Positions 1-11,407 of a DNA stretch of 64,000 nucleotides are shown here, one piece after another. The stretch lies in NCBI GenBank assembly GCA_947247005.1, contig OX365952.1, forward strand, positions 27,840,222 through 27,904,221. Direction: 5' to 3'. Source of the DNA: Spisula solida (taxonomy: Eukaryota > Mollusca > Bivalvia > Venerida > Mactridae). Every line of letters begins with the position of its first letter. Position 1 is the first letter of the stretch. Both the position numbers and the translations under genes were made by a program. Under the pieces are notes generated by a model. The model was not told the origin of the DNA. It ran no database searches and worked only from the letters and a program-made list of their open reading frames with translations.

Positions 1-28
1 TTTTATGAATTTTTTAAGTTTTTGAATC

Positions 29-163
29 GGTTGCCACGGCAACCAGACGGCTACCAGAGTCATAAGAATCACCAAAGGAACATTGTTACCAATTCATAAT
101 GAAATCCAACCAGTACTTTTAGAGAAGAAGATTTTTAAAAGATTTTACTAGAGATATAAACAG
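29..163. repeat. dispersed host repeat, copy 1 (interrupted by pearl)
   Basis: Begins with the hairpin GGTTGCCACGGCAACC and continues with a segment (CAGTACTTTTAGAGAAG, then GATTTTACTA) that recurs at 5195-5362. In this copy a minus-strand pearl element follows at 164, and the host repeat resumes after 1105 with CCCCCACCCGCTGGCAGCCATG. The second copy shows the uninterrupted join. Confidence 0.6.
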
Positions 164-1105
164 AACAAGAGGGCCCAAAGGGCCCTAGGTCGCTCACCTG
201 TCGAACTTGACCTAGATTTTGTTGAGATGATCACCGTGACGAAGTTTTTTACAGATTAGGTCAATATTGTGACCTCTAGTGACTTCACAAAGTTTTTATA
301 TGATTTGACCTTGTAACCTAGTTTTTGACCCCAGATAAACCAATACTGAACTTGACCTAGATTTTGTTGAGATGATAATTGTGACCAAGTTTCGTAAAGA
401 TCAGACCAAAATTGTGACCTCTAGTGACAACGCAAGGTTTTTCTATGATTTGACCTTGTGACCTAGTTTTTGACCCCGGATGACCCAATATCGAACTTGA
501 CCTGGATTTTGTTGTTATGATCTTTGTGGCTAAGTTTCGTAAAGATCAGGCCAAAACTGTGACCTCTAGTGACTACACAAGGTTTTTCTATGATTTGACC
601 TTGTGACCTAGTTTTTGACCCCGGACGACCCAATATCGAACTTGACCTAGATTTTGTTGAGATGATCATTGTGATCAAGTTTCATAAAGTTAAGGTCGAA
701 ATTGTGACCTCTAGTGACTACACAAGGTTTTTCTATGATTTGACCTTGTGACCTAGTTTTTGACCCCCGACGACCCAATATCTAACTTGACCTAGATTTT
801 GTTGAGATGATCATTGTGACCAAGTTTCATAAAGATTAAGTCAAAATTGTGACCTCAAGTGACTACACAAGGTTTTTCTATGATTTGACCTTGTGACCTA
901 GTTTTTGACCCCGGACAACCCAATATCGAACTTGACCTAGATTTTGTTGAGATGATCATTGTGACCAAGTTTCATAAAGATTAGGCTAAAATTGTGACCT
1001 CTAGTGTCTACACAAGCCAATTGTTGACGGACGGACGACTGACGACGGACGACGGACAAAGAGTGATCACAAAAGCTCACTCTGTCATTTTGTGACAGGT
1101 GAGCT
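164..1105 (-). mobile_element. pearl-type Helentron-like non-autonomous element, copy A
   Basis: Read on the minus strand it starts with AGCTCACCTGTC in a hairpin, then a CCGT-type microsatellite, then about five to six copies of a 145-bp core, and ends with a GGGCCC hairpin followed by CTTGTT. The 5' arm AGCTCACCTGTC is complementary to the 3' GACAGGTGAGC. No protein is encoded; short open frames inside are translations of the core repeat. It lies in a downstream intron of DHX15. Confidence 0.85.
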
Positions 1106-1450
1106 AAAAACAGGCCCCCACCCGCTGGCAGCCATGTTTTTTGAGAAATCATGACAAAAATGTCAATTTTTTAAGAGGGTAACCCAACAAGTAGCTTCTT
1201 TAAAAAATAATTTTGACTGACTGACGAACGGACGGACAACACCATTTCAATACCCCCCTACCGATTTCATCGGCGGGGATAAAAATCCTTCAATGCATAC
1301 AGAAGATACAGCCCGGACAAAATTTGGGACAGACGGACCGACAAAGTGACTCCTATATAGCCCTCCATACTTCAGTAGTGGCAGTAGTGGGGGTATAACA
1401 AAAGTGTTACACCCATGCCGACGCCAATGCTCGGGTGACTGCAAGAGCTC
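1106..1450. repeat. host-repeat remainder and a terminal hairpin of another repeat
   Basis: Follows the pearl 5' end. It holds the rest of the host repeat (CCACCCGCTGGCAGCCATG), a GACGGACGG microsatellite near 1225, and a hairpin CCGATTTCATCGG near 1260 next to a C run and GGCGGGG. This resembles the microsatellite-plus-hairpin ends of the Helentron-like families but no full element is delimited. Confidence 0.4.
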
Positions 1451-2568
<1,118 letters not shown>

Positions 2569-2786
2569 TCATCATTATTTGTGTGATATGGTAACCTTGC
2601 AATATATGTCAGTATAAAGTACATTATAACCTGGTTTATCCGGAACCTGTTTTTACTGGCAACCTGTCTTAACCGGCATGGTTTGTCGGTCCCTGCAGAA
2701 CTCTATTGTATTTCTATTAGATGGACCCTTGCTTTAACGGATCCCGCTTTATCCGTTATCCGGCATTTTTGACATCTACTTTTGAC

Positions 2787-3425
2787 ATCTACTGACTACA
2801 CAAGGTTTCTCAATGATTTGATCTAGTGACCTAGTTTTTGACCCCGGATGACCCAATATCTAACTTGACCTAGATTTTGTTGAGATGATTATTGTCACCG
2901 AATTTCATAAAGATTAGACCAAAATTGTGACCTCTAGTGACTACACAAGGTTTTTCTATGATTTGACCTTGTGACCTAGTTTTTGACCCCGGATGACCCA
3001 ATTTCAAACTTGACCTAGATTTTGTTGTGACGATCATTGTGACCAAGTTTCGTAAAGATTATGCTAAAAAAATGATATGACCTTGTGACCTAGTTTTTGA
3101 CCCCAGATGACCCAATATCGAACTTGACCTCGATGTTGTTGATATGATCATTGGGACCAAGTTTCATAAAGATTAAGTCAAAATTGTGACCTCTAGTGAC
3201 TACACAAGGTTTTTCTATGATTTGACCTAGTGACCTAGTTTTTTACCCCAGATGACCCAATATCGAACTTGGCCTAGATTTTGTTGAGATGATCATTGTG
3301 ACCAAGATTTACAAAGATTAGGCTAAAATTGTGACCTCTAGTGTCTACACAAGCCAATTGTTGATGGACGGACGGACGAAGAGTGATCACAAAAGCTCAT
3401 TCTGTCACTTTGTGACAGGTGAGCT
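2787..3425 (-). mobile_element. pearl-type element, copy B (3' truncated)
   Basis: Minus-strand copy with an intact 5' end at 3425 (AGCTCACCTGTC hairpin, CCGT microsatellite) and four to five degenerate 145-bp cores. The 3' hairpin and CTTGTT end are missing; similarity stops near 2787 inside a core. It lies in DHX15 intron 2. Confidence 0.8.
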
Positions 3426-3485
3426 AAAAACACCTCTTTTTTAGTACTTAGGGCAACATTTTGTTGTATTTGTAATGTATAAACA

Positions 3486-3514
3486 CTGATGAAGGCTTAA
3501 GTGTTAAGCCGAAA
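3486..3514 (+). ncRNA. hammerhead-ribozyme-like core (candidate)
   Basis: CTGATGA at 3486-3492, then a perfect 7-bp stem II (GGCTTAA / TTAAGCC, loop GTG) at 3494-3510, then GAAA at 3511-3514: the conserved core order of a hammerhead ribozyme. A possible stem I pairs TAAACA just upstream with TGTTTA near 3548. Stem III and the UH cleavage site are not convincing. Such cores are known in Penelope-like and other retroelements; this may be a decayed copy. Confidence 0.4.
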
Positions 3515-3994
3515 TGCGGTAATAATAAAATGATAAACACCTCCGATGTTTAGTCATGTGGTTCCACTTACTCCCTTATTTATTGTACTCAATATAATTA
3601 TATTAGTATTATAGACAAAGGCATATGAATTTTTGGTTTAGTAGGCCTAATATAGCAATTATTCTGAGGTTGTGGTAGAATGAAAGAAATCAGCTTTCAG
3701 TGTACAGGCTAATATAATTTACTTAGAACTTGTTATTCCTCATCATAAGGCCAATAATAAAATATTGTTTGTTTCCCCTCTCCCGACCGACCGTTGAAAA
3801 TGGTCGCGACCGTTAATATTTCTTTAGTTGGCCAAAAAAAATATTTTTTTCGTATAAAAAATGTATGGGTGCGAATATTTTAGGTACGATTATTATTGGG
3901 TACGAAACATTCCAATCCGGCCTGGTGTGGTTTTAGTAGCTGCTCGCTGGTTCCTGTAATTTTAGCGTAATTGTCAATATTATTATATAGGTTG
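3515..3994. other. DHX15 intron 2, nothing recognised
   Basis: AT-rich intronic sequence between the hammerhead-like core and the recombinase relic. No coding potential or structured repeat seen. Confidence 0.5.
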
Positions 3995-4480
3995 AAGTAG
4001 GTAACCATAGCCCTGATAGCTTTGGCTGCTGCTCCAAGAGCTCTGACACTTGTTTCACTTAATTTGGATAGTATGACGACTAGTGAAAATAATGTTATGT
4101 TTTATTTTCCTAATGTTTTGAAGACTTATCTTGTTGGACGTGCTAATTCGTTTGTGTTAAAATTGGAACATTATCCTGAGGAAGAGTTATGTCCAATGCA
4201 CACTTTATTGTTTTACATTCAAACAACAAAAACTATCAGGAAGTCTAGACAAGTTATTATTTCTTATATGACTCATTCTAATGTGTCAACAAGTACTATT
4301 GCGAGATGGTTAAAGACAGTTTTGGATTGATCAGGTATTGACATATCTTTGTTTAAATCCCATAGTTACAGATCTGCTGCTGTTAGTGCAGCTTTTAACA
4401 GTGGATGTTCTCTTAAAGATATTTTGAAGACGGTTAATTGGACATCAGATAAGTTTTTTATACTTAGTACACGGTTTTTG
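3995..4480 (+). pseudogene. tyrosine-recombinase relic (DIRS/Ngaro- or Crypton-like)
   Basis: Plus-strand frame reading ALIALAAAPRALTLVSLNLD, later ELCPMHTLLFYI, then TSTIARWLKTVLD, an in-frame TGA, and HSYRSAAVSAAFNSG. This is the catalytic half of a tyrosine recombinase: the first Arg (APRAL) and the His-x-x-Arg box (HSYR) are visible. The catalytic Tyr expected shortly after NWTSDKFF is absent, and the frame degenerates there. With one internal stop and no reverse transcriptase nearby it is an inactive fragment of a transposon. Whether it came from a DIRS-type retroelement or a Crypton cannot be decided from this stretch. It lies in DHX15 intron 2, antisense to the gene. Confidence 0.75.
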
Positions 4481-5005
4481 GTATTTTTTATACCCACCCC
4501 TTATTTATTTCAGCAACAAAACTTTGTTTTTAAAGTATGATCAGTGTTGAATGGTGGTGGATAACAGCCAGTCCGGGATGGACCGGTGACGTATTTTTCG
4601 TCTATTTAAAGAGCGTTATGTTGAGTTGAGGGTTTGAATAACCTGCTATTATATACATGCTCAGCCTCCGGCTTTATTCTACTTAAGCTTGGATGGGGGT
4701 CTATTTTCTGCACAAATTTTTTTTTTAAATGTAACTTTACAAATTGTAAATATGGGTCAAGTCTTAACTCAAACCAAAGGTGCTATTTTCAAAAAGCTGA
4801 ATCTATACCCAAACATATACAGTGCAGAATGGCTGAAAAAGGGAAACATGACTGATGAGCCTGTTTCTTGTTCGTCTATATGTATAAATTGATATAATGA
4901 TGTATCATCGATACTTGTCTTCTGATATATCGGAATCGTCGATATGCCTTGGGTCGAATCAATGACTGCTCTATGGTATAAAAAGTTGCAACATATATTA
5001 CTTAC

Positions 5006-5136
5006 CAGTAAATGGATTGATTTGCAACTGAGGTTTAGGAATGTTGAACTGTTCAAATATTGACTGATGTTTATTACTGCCAGCCTCTCTGTGAGGCGAC
5101 CTGGATCGATCCCGCTTTCTATCCCTGTCATCATCC
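5006..5136 (-). CDS. DHX15: DHX15 exon 2 (RS/RD-rich N-terminal exon)
   Basis: Second coding exon of DHX15, minus strand, preceded by TTTCAG and followed by GTAAGT. Its 131 nt add one base to complete the split codon from exon 1, encode 43 residues and leave one base for exon 3. The product begins DDDRDRKRDRSRSPHREAG, a charged Arg/Asp/Ser-rich low-complexity region as in the family's N-terminus, and ends with LQINPFT, which joins GLPHTPRY of exon 3. Phases of exons 1, 2 and 3 agree (2, 1, 0), which supports the chain. A longer open frame in another phase overlaps this exon but encodes nothing recognisable. The intron to exon 3 is about 2.5 kb and contains a pearl and a recombinase relic. Confidence 0.9.
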
Positions 5137-5194
5137 CTGAAATTATGAAATCAGGTTTTTTCACCTCTAGCGGAATGGTCAACAGGGCTCTCAA

Positions 5195-5362
5195 CATCCC
5201 AAAATTGGCAAAAATGAGGATAACTCGAGGAACATTGTGACCCATGGCATTTAACATGAAATACCAGTACTTTTAGAGAAGATTTTTAAAGATTTTACTA
5301 AAGATGTATAGGGAAATACAGTGCCCCACCCACTGGCGGCCATGTTTTTAACAAATCAAGAC
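5195..5362. repeat. dispersed host repeat, copy 2
   Basis: Shares GAGGAACATTG-like, CCAGTACTTTTAGAGAAG and GGCGGCCATGTTTTT segments with 29-163 and 1106-1150. Here the segment that is split by pearl A in copy 1 is continuous. Copy 2 is itself hit by another pearl at 5363, so the same host repeat has been struck twice at different points. Confidence 0.6.
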
Positions 5363-6757
5363 AACAAGAGGGCCCGGCCCTAGGTCACTCACCTGATATA
5401 GCAGTACATGCAAGACCTGTGATTTGACCTAGTGACCTAGTTCTATCGCACTTAATAGCGCACTTGACCTAGATTTTGTTGAGATGATCACTCTGACAAA
5501 GTTTCATAAGGATTAGGCTAAAAATGTGACCTCTAGTGACTATACAAGGTTTTTCTATGATTTGACCTTGTGACCTAGTTTTTGACCCTAGATGACCCAA
5601 TATCGAACATGACCTAGATTTTGTTGAGATGATCGTTATGACCAAGTTTCATAAAGATTAGGCCAAAATTGTGACCTCTAGTGACTACACAAGGTTTTTC
5701 TATTATTTGACCTTGTTACCTAGTTTTTGAGACTGGATGACCCAATATATAACTTGACCTAGATTTTGTTGAGATGATCATTGTGACCAAGTTTCATGAA
5801 GATAATGTCGAAACTATGGCCTCTAGTGACTACACAAGGTTTTTCTATGATTTGACCTGGTGACCTAGTTTTTGACCCTGAATGACCCAATATCAAACTT
5901 GACCTTGATTTTGTTGAGTTGATCATTAAGATCAAGTTTCATAAAGATTAAGTCAAAATTGTGGCCACTAGTGACTACACAAGGTTTTTCTATTATTTGA
6001 CCTTGTGACCTTGTTTTTGACCCCGGATGACCCAATATCGAACTTGACCTAGATTTTGTTGAGATGATCATTGTGACCAAGGTTCATAAAGATAAAGTCA
6101 AAATTGTGACCTCTAGTGACTACACAAGGTTTTTCTATGATTTGACCTTGTGACCTAGTTTTTTACCCCGGATGACCCAATATCTAACTTGACCTAGATT
6201 TTGTTAAGATGATCATTGTGACCAAGTTTCATAAAGATTATGCCAAAATTGTGACCTCTAGTGACTACACAAGGTTTTTCCATGATTTGACCTTGTGACC
6301 TAGTTTTAGACATCAGATGACCCAATATCCAACTTGACCTAGATTTTGTTGAGATGATCATTGTGACCAAGTTTCATAAAGATTAGGCCAAAATTGTGAC
6401 CTCTAGTGACTACACAAGGTTTTTCTATGATATGACCTTGTGACCTAGTTTTTGACCCCGGATGACCCAATACAGAACTTGACCTAGATTTTGTTAAGAT
6501 GATCATTGTGACCAAGTTTCATAAAGATTAAGTTAAAATTGTGACCTCTAGTGACTACACAATGTTTTTCTATGATTTGACCTAGTGACCGAGTTTTTGA
6601 CCCCAGATGACCCAATATCGAACTTGGCCTAGATTTTGTTGAGATGATCATTGTGACCAAGTTTTATAAAGATTAAGTCAAAATTGTGACCTCTAGTGTC
6701 TACACAAGCCAATTGTTGACGGACGGACGACGAACGAAGAGTGATCACAAAATGAGC
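5363..6757 (-). mobile_element. pearl-type element, copy C (5' truncated)
   Basis: Minus-strand copy whose 3' end is at 5363 (GGGCC hairpin, then CTTGTT when read on the minus strand). It has about nine 145-bp cores and a CCGT-type microsatellite near 6720. It breaks off within the 5' hairpin near 6757, so arm A is lost. It lies in DHX15 intron 1. Confidence 0.85.
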
Positions 6758-7164
6758 ATCTAACTTTTTGTGTTAACTTTACTATATGTTCACCAATCAC
6801 AATTTAAATTCCATACCGTGCGGAGATATTTACAAATAGTTCATTGGTTTTTAAAGTGGGTCAATATCCAAGCTAGACAGCTAACGCCAGGCGCGTAGCT
6901 AGCCCATATTCATGTGGATTCAACATTGTCGGGTAGGGTGGGGGTCGGGGGCATGTTCCCCAGGAAATTTTTGAAAACAATGGTATACTCTGGTGCATTT
7001 GTGGTTTTCTCGCGGTGCTTTATTTAGTTCTGGAGATTCGCAAGGTGATTGGCACAACAAAGCAATGGTAGGAACAGTGCCCTTTTTTAGTATTCCGAGA
7101 TGGTGTCAGTGGGCACGTTGCCACGGCGTCTTTGGGGGAGAGATTTCTGAGGATTTTACAATAC
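6758..7164. other. DHX15 intron 1 sequence
   Basis: No recognised feature apart from a G-rich patch near 6930. It is the flank of the LTR element that starts at 7165. Confidence 0.4.
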
Positions 7165-7525
7165 TGAAACGCAATGAGGATTTTACAGAACGAAGAACAA
7201 CACACAATAACTCCAAACGTGACTATTTATTTCCACCGAACGTACGCAATTGACAAATGATGACAAAGCATGAGTATATATAGCACGCTGTGCTCCTACA
7301 GCTCCTACAAGATGGCCGCTGTAGCTCCTACAGCCCCTCGAGATGGCCGCCGTAGCTCCAACAGCTCCTTCTGCACTTCCTTGGATGATGCAATAAATAA
7401 AAGGAGCAAGCATGAAAGGAGCAATGAATATGACAAATAATGAAAGGAGTAATGAATGAAGTATGGGGCGAAAGGAGTAACGAATGGACCGTGTACACAA
7501 AGAGCATAAACGCAAATTCGTTACA
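7165..7525 (-). repeat. 3' LTR of the Gypsy-type element
   Basis: Matches 9647-10009 along its length. On the minus strand it contains several GGAGCTACGGCGGCCATCT-like units, then TATATATA near 7280, then AATAAA near 7225, in the order expected for LTR enhancer, TATA box and poly(A) signal. Confidence 0.9.
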
Positions 7526-7539
7526 CTATCCCCTTCTTT
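7526..7539 (-). other. polypurine tract
   Basis: On the minus strand AAAGAAGGGGATAG directly precedes the 3' LTR, the expected place for the plus-strand primer of an LTR retroelement. Confidence 0.8.
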
Positions 7540-7959
7540 ATGAAGATTGAACTTCCACTGTTCAATATAAGAACCAGAATGAAAATTGACTGAAATGATA
7601 AGCATACAATTTTAATAGACATACTGATGATACATGAAAGTTATTGTTCCAGGTTGAATTCTAGTATTAAATGGTAAAAGATTGTCAACGGTAGTCCAAA
7701 CTTTCACTGTTCAATATGTAACTACGCAACACGGCGCAACATAACAACACATTGTCACTCACTGAGTTCAATGATGCAGAATGCTTTCCAAATACATACA
7801 CAAAAACAAAATATCTTCCTGATAAAATACACACAAAAATATCTGATACGCAGTTCTTGGTATTTAAAGTTCTGGGGGCTCGTATGGGATGTCCTCTTTT
7901 CCTACACACATGTGTTGAGTGTCTCCTGCGCTCCTTCTCAGAAAGTAATGATTGAAATA
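7540..7959. other. distal interior of the LTR element, unassigned
   Basis: Between the RNase H remnant and the polypurine tract. Short frames on both strands match nothing recognised. It could hold decayed integrase tail or untranslated sequence. Confidence 0.4.
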
Positions 7960-8411
7960 CTTTGTGAAGAAAAGCCCTTCAAGCATTTTCGGGCTTTGTC
8001 ACACAATAATTGCATTCTGCTGCACTCAATGCTCGGCTAGCATGCGCTATAACCCTTTCAGAGCTTTTCCTGCTGCGAAAGGACTGCTTCTATAGATGAA
8101 GGGCTAGCATCAAGGTCAAGGACAAACTCGCCTCCTTCCATATCCGGGTGAGCAAGTAAAGGAGCATAAGTGAGTTTCTCCTTCAGCACATCAAAGGCTG
8201 TTCCATTGGCTGTAATGAACTTCTGTTTCAAAGGTTTTAGTCCTGGGCGTAGTTTGTGAGGAATTTTCTTAAACACTTTACTCGTGATAAAAGTTGTTGC
8301 TAAGCCTGTGTCCACTTTCACTGAAACTGGCAGGCCAACAACTATGCTTGTAATTTTCATGCCCTTCTTTAATTTACAACACATTTCCGTTTGATTAGGT
8401 CTTTCGTCCAT
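7960..8411 (-). pseudogene. protease/RNase H fusion scar of the Gypsy-type element
   Basis: Minus-strand frame of 117 codons (8411-8058). The first half has an aspartic-protease core VKVDTGLATTFIT, where DTG is the active-site triad. After ITANGTAF the sequence jumps to VLKEKLTYAPLLAHPD and LDLDASPSSIEAVLSQQ, which is the connection segment and first strands of a Gypsy RNase H. Everything between, the whole reverse-transcriptase palm, is missing, so an internal deletion joined the two. The frame stops at 8058; an ERVIAHASRALSAAE-like RNase H segment continues in another frame to about 7960 and then is lost. The product cannot act as a polymerase. Motif recognition is firm; the exact deletion point is inferred. 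Confidence 0.8.
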
Positions 8412-8423
8412 GAAAACATCCTC

Positions 8424-9344
8424 CTATCGACCCGCAGAGTAAGATGTCTCTAGTTTAAATCTTGATCTTGACTCATTTGATAGAGGGAAACCGCCTCTGC
8501 CTCTACTACCTGTACCATTCACGTTTCTAGGATATATTATCCTTTCTCTCTCTGTTAACAATAAACAGTCTTCCTGCATGGCACTAGTAATAGCCTCCTG
8601 CAATGTTTTTGGCTTAGTTCGTTTTACTGCTAATCGAAAGTCTACCGATTGGTGGCAGTTATCCAAAAACGTGGTAAACGCCAGCTCCTGTACGAATTCT
8701 GTATTCTCTGGGTATGCTTTCCGAAACAAGTCTTCGAGAGTTTGGCCAAAATCTCGAAATGACTCGTTTTTCTGCTTTCTTCGAAGCTTTGCATCTGCGA
8801 TATAACTGTCCTTCATATTGGCAATGCCAAATCTGTCTTCAAGTTTCATTATTAGCAGGTTCCAATCATTCTGAATACTCGGCGGTAAGCCGTAAACAAA
8901 TGTTTCAGCTTGACCCCTCAGACTACAAAGTAGTGTTCTCCGTTTATATTCTACTGACCAGCGGTTAAGCAAGGTCAGGTTATCAAAATACCTCCGAAAG
9001 TCATGCCAGCTATCTGGTTCATGACCGTTAAATATTCGTCGACATGGGAAGTCGCGATTGACAGGACTCGTGCGTCCACAAGTCGGGCCCAAATTTAAAT
9101 TTACAGATCTGTTAGATATGCCGTCCTGAGGTATGGGAGAAGGAGTATTCTGCTCGGCATTTCTATCCATAAACAACTTCAGACAAAGAGACAGTAAGAA
9201 TATTGCAAGAATGATGATATTTACCAAAGCCATGTAGCTAAACTCTTCAATCCTGTCCATAACAAATTCTCCTATGCGATTAAATTTATCCATGGCATAT
9301 TCCACAAAAGCTGCGAGGAGTATTACTATAATCCAACAAAGCAC
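8424..9344 (-). CDS. Gag-like protein of the Gypsy-type element
   Basis: 306-codon frame, intact from start to stop. Residues about 80-250 form a Ty3/Gypsy Gag capsid-like domain: FNGHEPDSWHDFRRYFDNL, LLCSLRGQAETFVYGLPP, W-LLI-KLEDRFG, AKLRRKQ and ESFRDFGQTLEDLFRKAYP. The end is basic and Gly/Arg-rich (GSRGRGGFPL) without a visible CCHC zinc knuckle. Unusually, residues 1-60 include two hydrophobic stretches (IIVILLAAFVEYA and ALVNIIILAIFLLSLCLKLF), which look like membrane segments. Translation may instead start at the Met of MDRNAEQ after them, giving a soluble Gag. A second, overlapping 81-codon frame (9326-9571) lies upstream in another phase. Gag would build the particle and package element RNA. 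Confidence 0.8.
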   Translation of the reverse strand: MLCWIIVILLAAFVEYAMDKFNRIGEFVMDRIEEFSYMALVNIIILAIFLLSLCLKLFMDRNAEQNTPSPIPQDGISNRSVNLNLGPTCGRTSPVNRDFPCRRIFNGHEPDSWHDFRRYFDNLTLLNRWSVEYKRRTLLCSLRGQAETFVYGLPPSIQNDWNLLIMKLEDRFGIANMKDSYIADAKLRRKQKNESFRDFGQTLEDLFRKAYPENTEFVQELAFTTFLDNCHQSVDFRLAVKRTKPKTLQEAITSAMQEDCLLLTERERIIYPRNVNGTGSRGRGGFPLSNESRSRFKLETSYSAGR

Positions 9345-9626
9345 AAAATATGTCCATGTGTGACTCCGTCCGCTACCAGCATGTGCTCCACTGGATGAAT
9401 TCCAGGAGACAATAGCGTACTTACTGTAGCTTCACAATCAAAATCTGGTGGAAAGAACGTTTGACCAATCCCCGAGTCATAATTGACCTGGTTTAGAAGA
9501 TTAGAATCATGTGGAGAAGACTCTCCATGTAATTTCTCACAAGTGTTCTCCATCCTGTTGTTTAAATACACTCACTTCACTTCAATTTAATAACCAGTAT
9601 TCGCTTATCTTATTAGATAATGTGCA

Positions 9627-9645
9627 AATCCCACCGCTGCCACCA
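9627..9645 (-). other. primer binding site complementary to tRNA-Leu
   Basis: The plus strand reads AATCCCACCGCTGCCACCA, identical to the 3' end of a eukaryotic tRNA-Leu of the AAG/UAG type including CCA, so the element's RNA would pair with it. One base separates it from the LTR at 9647, the standard place for a PBS. Confidence 0.85.
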
Positions 9646-9646
9646 A

Positions 9647-10009
9647 TGAAACGCAATGAGGATTTAACAGAACAAAGAACAACACACAATAACTCCAAAC
9701 GTGACTATTTATTTCCACCGAACGTACGCAATTGACAACTGATGACAAAGCATGAGTATATATAGCACGCTGTGCTCCTACAGCTCCTACAAGATGGCCG
9801 CCGTAGCTCCTACAGCTCTTACAAGATGGCCGCCGTAGCTCCAACAGCTCCTTCTGCTCCTTCCTAGGATGATGCAATACATAAAAGGAGCAAGCATGAA
9901 AGGAGCAATGAATATGACAAATAATGAAAGGAGTAATGAATGAAGTATGGGGCGAAAGGAGTAACGAATGGACCGTGTACACAAAGAGCATAAACGCAAA
10001 TTCGTTACA
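9647..10009 (-). repeat. 5' LTR of the Gypsy-type element
   Basis: Direct repeat of 7165-7525 beginning TGAAACGCAATGAGG and ending TTCGTTACA on the plus strand. It holds repeated GATGGCCGCCGTAGCTCC units, TATATATA and AATAAA on the minus strand. It drives transcription of the element. Confidence 0.9.
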
Positions 10010-10187
10010 CTACTAATTAAATGGAAATTTGGAATGCAGAAGCGCCAAAGAAGTGTTTAAAGTGAGTTATGCATTATTTTTTTGTGAGAATCATGTGCAT
10101 TCAGCCGCGTACTCGCGTATAGGTAGCTACGCGCCTGAACGCTGAAAAAAAGTTAATAGGGGGAGCCATGTTTCCGGACCTCTAGAC

Positions 10188-11153
10188 AATGCTTGTAGGA
10201 CAGGCTAGAGGTCCGGTAATTTATTTCATGTGTATAAACAATATCTATTTTATCCTGTCAAGACTTCCAATGCATTTACCTTGCTATACAGGTAAGTATT
10301 TGACAGAAATCTTGTAAAAAATAGTTAATTGATTAGCAATCAAGTTGATTAGAAGTGTGCGACACTTAAATAAGTTATTATGCTGCCGGTAATTGCTGAA
10401 TTTAATTTTGTTTGTTCGATGGTATTTGCTCTAATATTTGTTTGCTCACACATCAGTTTTGAATCTGCAAACAAACAAATCAGTTTTAATCAGATCTTCA
10501 TAATAATTATGTTTCAATTAAATGTTGGTATATTGGGATCGCGAAGTTTTATCAAAACGTGCGTGTTGGAATGTAGATCTACTTTTTATGGAATATATCA
10601 AAGATGGGGTAAATTGTTTATTATTATTTATTTACTTATGTCATCATATGTTATTAATCACAAAATGTGCTTGTGCTGTTGTATCAAAAAACCCCGCTTG
10701 TACAAACTCATTTTAAGATAATTTTTTAGGCTCTCGAGAACGTCGCAGATGGGTTTTGTCCCTAGGATCAATTCAATGTCATCGTTGTTCATGCGCTGTT
10801 TCCCGTGGTACCAACATTTATTAGGGTGGATCTTGCATAGAACTTTATTGAGACGTTTGCAGAGTTTGTTGTACTGACGGGCGTGTGTGTGAAAAAGTGA
10901 CCAAAAAATATACAATGTGTGGTACCCCTCTAGACTTCAAGTCGTTATCAATGTGTATCAATTGTTGTTCAACACAGACGAAACTATCGAAACACTCGAG
11001 ATCACTGTTATTCCCAGTCAATGTTTTACATTTCTGTCAAATACAACATGGTAAACACTTGTTTGTCATTTAAATTCTTGACACGAAATAAAATATATGG
11101 TTTACACATATGAAATCAATCACCGGACCTCTAGCCTGTCCTACACTCATTGT
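10188..11153. mobile_element. TIR element of about 0.97 kb
   Basis: The left end (ACAATGCTTGTAGGACAGG, then CTAGAGGTCCGG) is repeated inverted at the right end with a few mismatches, for roughly 50 bp including ATTTCAT-TGTGTA. The interior is AT-rich with two overlapping frames of 85 and 113 codons on opposite strands that match nothing recognised. Probably a non-autonomous DNA transposon in DHX15 intron 1. Target duplication not resolved; CCGGACCTCTAG also occurs just outside the left end. Confidence 0.65.
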
Positions 11154-11407
11154 CCTACTTCCATTTTTGTACTAAAATCTAACGAGGCGCCATGTTTCAT
11201 ACTTTCCTGTTATTTACCGATGACAATGACATTTTGTCGTTATTTACCGAACAGACTGTCACCCGTTGTGAGTGACAACGTGACTCGTGAGCGGGTCGAT
11301 ATTTCTTGGAGCGAATCAACAACAAAAAAACCCACTAAAACATAGCAAAACAACGGTCGTTGAAATCATATTAAAGTAACTTCATTTTACTGTGATACAA
11401 AATTACC

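Larger units (their letters stand above)
7165..10009 (-). mobile_element. Ty3/Gypsy-type LTR retrotransposon, internally deleted
   Basis: Two direct LTRs (7165-7525 and 9647-10009) of 361 and 363 bp bound a 2.1-kb interior read on the minus strand. Each LTR has TG...CA ends. The primer binding site lies one base inside the right LTR and a polypurine tract abuts the left LTR. The interior has a gag frame, then a protease fragment joined directly to the start of RNase H. Most of reverse transcriptase and a recognisable integrase are missing. The element therefore cannot supply its own pol functions. Flanks ATAC and CTAC could be a 4-bp target duplication with one mismatch; no perfect duplication is seen. 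The LTRs differ at roughly a dozen positions, so the insertion is not fresh. It sits antisense-independent, in the same orientation as DHX15, inside intron 1. Confidence 0.92.

Noticed and set aside
4769..5257. 162-codon minus frame over DHX15 exon 2
   Set aside because: It is in another phase than the real exon. The exon's own phase gives the DHX15 N-terminal sequence with correct splice sites and phases; this frame has no recognisable content.
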